Below are positions 7,106-11,600 of a stretch of DNA of 11,600 nucleotides, piece after piece. The notes under the pieces are model-generated. The model was not told where the DNA came from and ran no database searches. It was given only the letters and a program-made list of their open reading frames with translations. This DNA comes from Natronohydrobacter sp. Lineage in GTDB: Bacteria > Pseudomonadota > Alphaproteobacteria > Rhodobacterales > Rhodobacteraceae. The first letter of the stretch is position 1. Every line of letters begins with the position of its first letter. Where the stretch lies: assembly GCA_007117255.1 (NCBI GenBank), contig SKGU01000143.1:1-11600 (forward strand). Direction: 5' to 3'. The translations under genes were made by a program, and so were the position numbers.

Positions 7106-8251
7106 GCCGCTTCGCGCAGTTGGCACAGGTTGAATTGTAGTCAGATACCGCCAGAGCCATTCCCATGGTCCGATCGAAAAGCAACGTAGCCACAGGCGGG
7201 CGAACAGTATCAGCGTGATATAAAGCGCCACTGCAATCGCGATCACACCCAAAGTCCCGACCTGCCCGATCAGCCCTAACCCCCAGCCATAGAACAGCAT
7301 CTGACCACAAATCGCAGTCATCAGATATCCGGACAGCGTCATACGGCCCAGCGGTGCCAGATAGCGGCAAATCCAGGCGGCGGAAGGGCTGGTCAAGGCC
7401 GCAGCGATCAACATCAGATACCCAAGCGCCATGATCGGGCTTTCCAGGGTCAGCATGATCCAGGCACCTTCAGGCTGCACCAGATAGCGTGCAGCAAGCG
7501 CCATCGTCAGCCCTATCAACACAAATGCCAGCCCCCAGCGCAGCAACCGCTGCCGATCACCAGCCAGGGCCATCAGCAAGCCACTTCTGCCTGCTGCAAA
7601 GCCCAGAAGGAATAAACCCGCAAGCTGAAAGAACCGCAGCACGAGCTTGCCATCAGCGCCCTCGGACGCATTGAAAAGCATATGCCAGTTCTGGCGCAGC
7701 GTGTCCGTGATCTGTGGCGATGCGTAGGCATCGAGGCTGTCGATATGCCCGCGTGGAACGGGCCCCGGCACCCCAAACCCGCCCATAGCCACAATGACCG
7801 GTCCGACCAGTAACAGCACCAGCGCCAACGCTGCCACCCACACAGTCGGCAGACGGGCGGCAAAAGGCAGGATCAGACCAAGCAGCGCATAGCTCATCAG
7901 GATATCGGCCCAGAACAGAAACAATGCGTTGAAAAGCCCGATCAGGAACAACACCAGCAAACGCCGAAAGAACCGCGCCGCCGCATCCTGCACGGACAAA
8001 GCCTTGTGCAGAATCACGCTGAAGCTGAAACCGAACATGAATGAAAACGCCGATAAGGCCTTGTCATCTACCAGAATACGCAAAAGCGCCCAGGCGATCT
8101 GATCTGCAGTGCCCAGCACCTCGGCGCGCATGTCCGGCGTCAGATAAGCAAGTCCGGAAAATGTCATCAGGTTCATGACAATGACACCAGCAAGCGCCAA
8201 AGCCCGTAACGAGTCTATCTGAGCATTGCGACGATAGCTTTCCTCGGTCAT
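7094..8251 (-). CDS. DUF418/YeiB-like multi-pass membrane protein
   Basis: From the ATG at 8251 this is 385 residues with many hydrophobic segments (about 8-10 helices). The features match the DUF418 (YeiB-like) family: an N-terminal RRNAQIDSLRALALAGVIVMNL segment, an FSFMFGFSF segment after the first helices, and a C-terminal GPWEWLWRYLT signature. It is an inner-membrane protein of unknown function; the family has been suggested to act in transport or acyl transfer, but nothing here decides this. An in-frame ATG at 8287 would add MAGNCNCWSVPP, without a clear Shine-Dalgarno; the 8251 start has GGAG (complement of 8262-8265) 10 nt upstream. It stands alone: it converges on tyrS, and its upstream neighbours are divergent across a long gene-free region. 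Confidence 0.85.
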   Translation of the reverse strand: MTEESYRRNAQIDSLRALALAGVIVMNLMTFSGLAYLTPDMRAEVLGTADQIAWALLRILVDDKALSAFSFMFGFSFSVILHKALSVQDAAARFFRRLLVLFLIGLFNALFLFWADILMSYALLGLILPFAARLPTVWVAALALVLLLVGPVIVAMGGFGVPGPVPRGHIDSLDAYASPQITDTLRQNWHMLFNASEGADGKLVLRFFQLAGLFLLGFAAGRSGLLMALAGDRQRLLRWGLAFVLIGLTMALAARYLVQPEGAWIMLTLESPIMALGYLMLIAAALTSPSAAWICRYLAPLGRMTLSGYLMTAICGQMLFYGWGLGLIGQVGTLGVIAIAVALYITLILFARLWLRCFSIGPWEWLWRYLTTIQPVPTARSGVAR

Positions 8252-8352
8252 GGGAGGTACGCTCCAGCAGTTGCAATTCCCTGCCATCTAGTACGGCATT
8301 GACATGCGTTGGGGTTGATCACGCCCCGACGGGCCATCAACGCATGCAAAAC

Positions 8353-8367
8353 GTGTCAATCTGACAC
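8353..8367. promoter_or_regulatory. Operator-like dyad GTGTCA-ATC-TGACAC
   Basis: This is a perfect 6-bp inverted repeat around a 3-bp centre, the size of a site for a dimeric helix-turn-helix regulator. It sits about 100 bp upstream of the DUF418 start and about 225 bp upstream of the first YkuD start, so it could serve either gene. No regulator is encoded in the window and I cannot name the family. Confidence 0.3.
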
Positions 8368-8520
8368 AAATCAGATATGTAACTATATCGGTGACAGGTG
8401 CGTGATAGCCAGAGAGTCGAAAATCCATTGGCAAGATCATGCCACGCTGCGGGCGCAGCATCTGACCAACATGCCGAGAATCGTGGGCCGTCCTGAACCG
8501 CAGCGCAAAACGCACGCGGA

Positions 8521-8556
8521 CGTGACTTGTGTTTGGAACCAGCTTGGGGAGATATG
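8521..8556 (+). promoter_or_regulatory. Candidate promoter of first YkuD gene, conserved with second copy
   Basis: CGTGACTTG begins at 8521, 70 nt before the ATG, and ATATG lies at offset +31 (8552-8556). This gives TTGTGT (8527-8532), an 18-bp spacer and GATATG (8551-8556) as -35/-10 candidates. The same two blocks with the same 31-nt offset occur before the second YkuD gene, although the sequence between them has diverged, which supports function. AA-C/T-GCACG just upstream is shared too. Confidence 0.5.
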
Positions 8557-8590
8557 CATTACATATTCAGATAATACGGAGTGTCCAACA

Positions 8591-9190
8591 ATGTCGAGCA
8601 AACACATGTCGCGCCGCGTCATCCTGTCGACAGGTATCGTTGCCCTTGGTGGTCTTGCGATGCCGTCTGTCCTGCGCGCGCAAAACATGCCGGATTATGA
8701 ACCAGATAGCCCAGCAACCACCGTGCGTCACAACGTTATGGGATTCCGCCGTCAGGACTGGAAAGACCATTTCTCAGACCTGCGCAAAGGCGCAATCCTG
8801 TGCGACACACATTCGCGCGCAGTGCATTTCTGGTCAGAAGACGAAAGCACATATCTTGTCTATCCGACCTCGGTGCCCATGACCGAAGAGTTCACCCGCC
8901 GTGGCATGACAGAGGTGACGCTGAAACGCTATATGCCTACGTGGATCCCAACACCAAACATGCGCGAGCGTGATCCGTCCCTGCCCGAGCGCGTGGAAGG
9001 TGGCGACCCTAAAAACCCTATGGGTACGCGGGCAATGAACCTGACTTGGCAGTATTATCGCGTCCACGGAATCGACAACCCTGCCAAGGTTGGACGGCGC
9101 GCGTCAAACGGGTGTTTCGGTCTGATGAATGCTCATGTCGAAGAGCTTTATGAGCTGGTTCAGGTGGGCACTCAGGTCTATGTGATCTGA
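8591..9190 (+). CDS. Tat-exported YkuD-type L,D-transpeptidase-like protein, copy 1
   Basis: A 199-residue protein with a twin-arginine signal peptide (MSRRVIL at 6-12, hydrophobic TGIVALGGLAM, likely cleavage after LRA near residue 30). The C-terminal half is a YkuD catalytic domain: GGDPKNPMGTRAMNL, then YRVHG (His159), then SNGC (Cys175 as nucleophile). YkuD enzymes form or exchange 3-3 peptidoglycan cross-links, or attach proteins to peptidoglycan, in the periplasm. Here the usual SHGC-I/V-R-L is SNGCFGL, so the residue normally Arg or Asn after the Cys is Gly177. A second cysteine, Cys71 (GAILCDT), is shared with copy 2. The ATG at 8591 has GGAG 9 nt upstream; a longer in-frame extension to 8309 runs through non-coding sequence and the promoter-like block and is rejected. 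Catalytic activity is likely but not assured; the exact substrate is unknown. Confidence 0.88.
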   Translation: MSSKHMSRRVILSTGIVALGGLAMPSVLRAQNMPDYEPDSPATTVRHNVMGFRRQDWKDHFSDLRKGAILCDTHSRAVHFWSEDESTYLVYPTSVPMTEEFTRRGMTEVTLKRYMPTWIPTPNMRERDPSLPERVEGGDPKNPMGTRAMNLTWQYYRVHGIDNPAKVGRRASNGCFGLMNAHVEELYELVQVGTQVYVI

Positions 9191-9200
9191 TCATGTTCTG

Positions 9201-9230
9201 CGCGGGCCGCTGTTGATAACATGGTCCGCG
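9201..9230 (+). terminator. Weak dyad after first YkuD gene
   Basis: CGCGGGCC (9201-9208) and GGTCCGCG (9223-9230) form an 8-bp stem with one G·U pair and a 14-nt loop, 11 nt after the stop. No T-run follows, so it may only partly stop transcription or protect the mRNA end. Confidence 0.3.
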
Positions 9231-9276
9231 CCAGCTCTGTCGCCCTGCGGCAACAAGACCTGTCAATGCACGGCCT

Positions 9277-9312
9277 CGTGACTTGATTTTATCTGCTGTC
9301 TTACGACATATG
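9277..9312 (+). promoter_or_regulatory. Candidate promoter of second YkuD gene, conserved with first copy
   Basis: CGTGACTTG begins at 9277, 69 nt before the ATG, and ATATG is at offset +31 (9308-9312), exactly as for copy 1. The -35/-10 candidates are TTGATT (9283-9288) and CATATG (9307-9312) with an 18-bp spacer. Its presence means the second gene probably has its own transcription start and is not simply the tail of an operon. Confidence 0.5.
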
Positions 9313-9345
9313 TGATGATCATAGCCGTAGACGGAGCATTCGACC

Positions 9346-9945
9346 ATGTCCGATTCAAACCTGTCTCGCCGCGCGATTTTGTCCACGGGGGTAATGGCGC
9401 TTGGTGGACTTTCAATGCCATCGATCCTGCGCGCGCAGGCATTGCCAGATTATGAGGCGGAAAGCAGTGTCCGCACAGTGCGCCGCAATGTCATGGGCTT
9501 TCGCAACCATCATTGGCGCGATCATTTCTCAAATCTGCGCAAGGGTGCGATTCTGTGTGACACATACTCTCGTGCCCTGCATTTCTGGTCCGAGGATGAG
9601 AGCATCTATTACGCACATCCCTGCTCAGTGCCGATGACAGAGGAATTCACGCGCCGCGGTGTCACAGAGATCACACTGAAACGATTTGAGCCCACATGGA
9701 TCCCAACCCCTAACATGCGCCAGCGTGACCCCTCGCTGCCAGAGCGTGTTGAAGGCGGCGATCCAAAGAACCCGCTGGGCAGTCGGGCGATGAACCTGAG
9801 CTGGCAGTATTACCGCATTCACGGTATCGACAACCCCGCCAAGATCGGGCGGCGTGCGTCAAACGGCTGTTTCGGGTTGTTGAACCCGCATGCGGAACGC
9901 CTCTACGATCTGGTGGAGATCGGTACACAGGTTCGCGTGATCTGA
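9346..9945 (+). CDS. Tat-exported YkuD-type L,D-transpeptidase-like protein, copy 2
   Basis: A 199-residue paralogue of the preceding gene, aligning end to end without a gap; I count 152 identical residues (about 76%). It has the same Tat signal (LSRRAIL, then TGVMALGGLSM, LRA|Q) and the same YkuD core: GGDPKNPLG, YRIHG with His159, and SNGCFGL with Cys175 and Gly177. Cys71 is conserved and an extra Cys93 is present (HPCSVP). Differences concentrate just after the signal peptide (residues 31-56) and at the C-terminal helix (181-199), while residues 121-178 around the active site are nearly fixed, which suggests both copies are under selection as enzymes. The ATG at 9346 has GGAG 9 nt upstream. 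A strong intrinsic terminator follows its stop. Periplasmic peptidoglycan cross-link formation or editing is the likely role, inferred from the family. Confidence 0.88.
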   Translation: MSDSNLSRRAILSTGVMALGGLSMPSILRAQALPDYEAESSVRTVRRNVMGFRNHHWRDHFSNLRKGAILCDTYSRALHFWSEDESIYYAHPCSVPMTEEFTRRGVTEITLKRFEPTWIPTPNMRQRDPSLPERVEGGDPKNPLGSRAMNLSWQYYRIHGIDNPAKIGRRASNGCFGLLNPHAERLYDLVEIGTQVRVI

Positions 9946-9965
9946 TATCTGACGCACACGACACG

Positions 9966-9994
9966 AAGCCCCGGCACAGACCGGGGCTTTTTTT
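9966..9994 (+). terminator. Rho-independent terminator after second YkuD gene
   Basis: The stem AAGCCCCGG (9966-9974) pairs perfectly with CCGGGGCTT (9981-9989) around the 6-nt loop CACAGA, followed by an unbroken run of seven T (9988-9994). It lies 21 nt after the stop of the second YkuD gene. On the other strand the tail has only two T, so it acts mainly rightward, and it ends just before the stop of the leftward gene at 9998. Confidence 0.93.
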
Positions 9995-9997
9995 GCG

Positions 9998-11053
9998 CTA
10001 AACCCGCCTGCCCCGCAACAGTCGCAGCACCCGGTTTCCAAGCAGCCCCATAAGCGCCGAAAATGCCGCCGCCAGCCCTGCCAGCGCGTCCAGCAGCGGT
10101 TGCGTAAGACGCAAGCCCGTACGCAGAAAGCGCGATTTGCCAAGCACTTCGAACGCACCCACTGTGCGCGGGCCAAGTGCCCGGCTGGCACGCGCAACAC
10201 GCTGCGCATCACTCAGGCTATCCACATGGCCTACCAGATGCAGCGCGCTGCGTGTCCCGGCATGGGTCCGCAACGCACCCAGCGCGTCCGTCATGTCCAG
10301 CGCGGGACGCAACGCATCCGCCCGGCCCAACCGCGCCAGATCATCTGCACTGCGCACTGCAGGCACGCGCGCCCAATCCACGCCTTCTCGAAAAGCACGG
10401 GTATAAAGCCTGCGCACCCCCGGTGTGATCCGTCCCATCCGATGCGCCACCTTCATCATGCCTGCGCCCGCTTTCAGCGTGTAGGACGTCCCGCCAGTGA
10501 AGATCACCAACCCCGTCGCCCCGATCCCGATAAATGACAGCGTGACGTCCAGTTGATCCACCTCATTACCGCGATACCACGCCCCCGACTCGCGCCCCAG
10601 TGACAGAAGATCGCCCGCGACTGTCAGATTGACCCCGATCCCACAGGCCAGATCAGCGCCCATGGTGCAGGCACGCAGATCATAGGCACAGGCCGCGCAG
10701 GTCGATGCGCGCGCAAGGGCGCTGTGATCCTGCGCATGGGCGATCTGATAGGCCTGCAGCAGGTCTTCGGGCAAGACCAGCCCTTCGGCCTCGGCCAGCG
10801 CCATCAGCCCCTCCAGCGCGACCCAGTTGCGCGGGGTCTCCTCCAGCCGTTGCATGATCTTGTCTGAGACCTGTTGCAATGAGGCATGGCGCGACAACGC
10901 GCGGGTATAGGCGGCGTCAAGCTCCGCCTCTGCCCGGTCCACAAGCATCCCACCCACGGGGCTTTGCGCGAAGCGGATTAATCCCCAGCCCGACCAGATC
11001 AGCGACAGGGCCAGCAGCCCTGTCAGTATCCACCGCCAGAGCCGCCAGAGCAT
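9998..11053 (-). CDS. Unrecognised membrane protein with a four-cysteine cluster, downstream of trpS
   Basis: A 351-residue protein I do not recognise. N-terminal residues 1-28 give an Arg/Trp-rich start and a membrane helix (about 8-28) that looks like an uncleaved anchor. A helical, hydrophilic region (35-115) follows, then four cysteines spaced CxxC-x6-C-x7-C (Cys119, 122, 129, 137), leading straight into a Gly-rich segment with a second hydrophobic stretch (about 170-192, LSFIGIGATGLVIFTGG). A basic middle region (205-300) and a third hydrophobic stretch near the C-terminus (about 317-342) end in an Arg-rich tail. If the N-terminus is inside, the cysteine cluster would be periplasmic and could form disulfides; metal binding is the alternative. 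The ATG at 11053 is 4 nt after the trpS stop, so it is translated from the trpS transcript, perhaps by coupling, as the Shine-Dalgarno is poor. No function can be assigned. Confidence 0.75.
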   Translation of the reverse strand: MLWRLWRWILTGLLALSLIWSGWGLIRFAQSPVGGMLVDRAEAELDAAYTRALSRHASLQQVSDKIMQRLEETPRNWVALEGLMALAEAEGLVLPEDLLQAYQIAHAQDHSALARASTCAACAYDLRACTMGADLACGIGVNLTVAGDLLSLGRESGAWYRGNEVDQLDVTLSFIGIGATGLVIFTGGTSYTLKAGAGMMKVAHRMGRITPGVRRLYTRAFREGVDWARVPAVRSADDLARLGRADALRPALDMTDALGALRTHAGTRSALHLVGHVDSLSDAQRVARASRALGPRTVGAFEVLGKSRFLRTGLRLTQPLLDALAGLAAAFSALMGLLGNRVLRLLRGRRV

Positions 11054-11057
11054 GAGA

Positions 11058-11600
11058 CTAACGCCCGCCGATCATGCCCACGATATCACGCGTCTCGCGC
11101 AGGATCGGGCGGGCAATCGCATCCGCGCGCGCCGCGCCGTCTGCCAGAATGCGATCAATCTCGGCCACATCCTGCATCAACCGCGTCATCTCTGCATTCA
11201 GCGGCGCCAGCTTCGCCACCGCCAGATCCGCCAGCGCAGGCTTGAATGCACCAAAACCCTGCCCGCCGAATTGCGCGATCACTTCGTCGGGGGTCTCATC
11301 GGCCAAAGCGGCGTAAATATTGACCAGATTGCGCGCCTCTGGCCGCTCTTTCAGCCCGTCCAGCGTTTCCGGCAGCGGTTCGGGATCCGTGCGCGCCTTG
11401 CGGAATTTCGACGCAATCGCATCGGCATCATCGGTCAGATTGATCCTCGACTGATCCGACGGGTCGGATTTTGACATTTTCTTCGTGCCATCGCGCAAGC
11501 TCATCACCCGCGTGGCCGCCCCCTCGATCACAGGTTCCACCACCGGGAAGAAATCCACCCCGTAATCATGGTTGAACTTGATCGCAATGTCGCGCGTCAG
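11058..11600 (-). CDS. trpS: Tryptophanyl-tRNA synthetase, C-terminal part (5' end outside window)
   Basis: The leftward frame is open from the window edge (LTRDIAIKFNHDYGVDFFPV) to the TAG at 11060-11058, giving about 180 residues, roughly the C-terminal half of a TrpRS. The class I ATP signature KMSKS is intact in TKKMSKSDPSD, preceded by GAATRVMSL, as in bacterial TrpRS. The C-terminal helical region that contacts tRNA-Trp follows, with the usual FGGQGFGAFKPALADL-type segment and the final AIARPILRETRDIVG. The GTG at 11558 in this frame is internal, not a start. The HIGH motif must lie outside the window. The unrecognised cysteine-cluster membrane protein gene follows after 4 nt. Confidence 0.95.
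   Translation of the reverse strand: MTRDIAIKFNHDYGVDFFPVVEPVIEGAATRVMSLRDGTKKMSKSDPSDQSRINLTDDADAIASKFRKARTDPEPLPETLDGLKERPEARNLVNIYAALADETPDEVIAQFGGQGFGAFKPALADLAVAKLAPLNAEMTRLMQDVAEIDRILADGAARADAIARPILRETRDIVGMIGGR

Larger units (their letters stand above)
8252..8590. other. 340-bp gene-free region with dyads, between divergent DUF418 and first YkuD gene
   Basis: Reading frames here do not look coding. Visible structure: CATGCGTTG (8303-8311) with its exact reverse complement CAACGCATG (8338-8346); inside that loop, GGGG-T-TGATCA-CG-CCCC (8311-8327); a compact dyad GTGTCA-ATC-TGACAC (8353-8367) of operator shape; and an exact -35 consensus TTGACA at 8299-8304 without a matching -10 at 16-18 bp. 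An AT-richer patch follows (8370-8390). The right end (8521-8590) carries the promoter-like block shared with the second YkuD gene. No tRNA or known riboswitch was recognised. Confidence 0.5.

Noticed and set aside
8252..8287. Upstream start of the DUF418 gene at 8287
   Set aside because: There is no Shine-Dalgarno before it, and the added residues precede the normal family N-terminus; the ATG at 8251 fits better.
8309..8590. N-terminal extension of the first YkuD gene to an upstream ATG
   Set aside because: It would place about 94 unrelated residues before a Tat signal peptide, run through the conserved promoter-like block, and destroy the exact length match (199 residues) with the second copy.

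Overview
The window looks like a piece of chromosome from a marine or saline alphaproteobacterium of the Rhodobacteraceae (Roseobacter/Rhodobacter group). This rests on high-GC coding sequence with strong G/C third positions, protein sequences that read like Rhodobacteraceae versions of MetA, PepF, TyrRS and DUF4389, and small Tat-exported YkuD proteins. It is mostly a housekeeping region. I see no tRNA, rRNA, CRISPR array, insertion sequence or phage gene.

Layout, left to right. (1) Rightward block, 1-2454: the C-terminal end of a probable P-loop ATPase-like protein, then metA (homoserine O-acyltransferase, with residues that predict acetyl-CoA rather than succinyl-CoA use), then an overlapping alpha/beta-hydrolase with a lipoprotein signal. 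The block ends in a perfect 29-bp palindrome at 2451-2479 that contains the hydrolase stop codon. (2) Leftward block, 5748-2488: anmK (anhydro-MurNAc kinase, cell-wall recycling), a small DUF4389 membrane protein and pepF (oligoendopeptidase F), probably one transcript. (3) tyrS (5814-7064) is divergent from anmK and convergent with a DUF418/YeiB-like multi-pass membrane protein (8251-7094). (4) A 340-bp gene-free stretch with several dyads leads into two tandem rightward genes (8591-9190 and 9346-9945) for 199-residue Tat-exported YkuD-type L,D-transpeptidase-like proteins. They are about 76% identical without gaps, and each carries the same conserved upstream promoter-like block. A strong intrinsic terminator follows the second. 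(5) Leftward, at the right edge: trpS (C-terminal part only) and, 4 nt behind it, an unrecognised membrane protein with a four-cysteine cluster.

A loose cell-envelope theme links anmK (recycling of peptidoglycan sugar), the tandem L,D-transpeptidase pair (periplasmic peptidoglycan cross-linking or remodelling), the predicted lipoprotein hydrolase and several membrane proteins. The sequence does not show that these genes are co-regulated. I did not find a clearly new multi-gene system. The parts most worth a second look are the tandem YkuD duplication with its conserved promoter block and divergent active-site motif, the cysteine-cluster membrane protein behind trpS, and the perfect palindrome at the metA-block/pepF junction.
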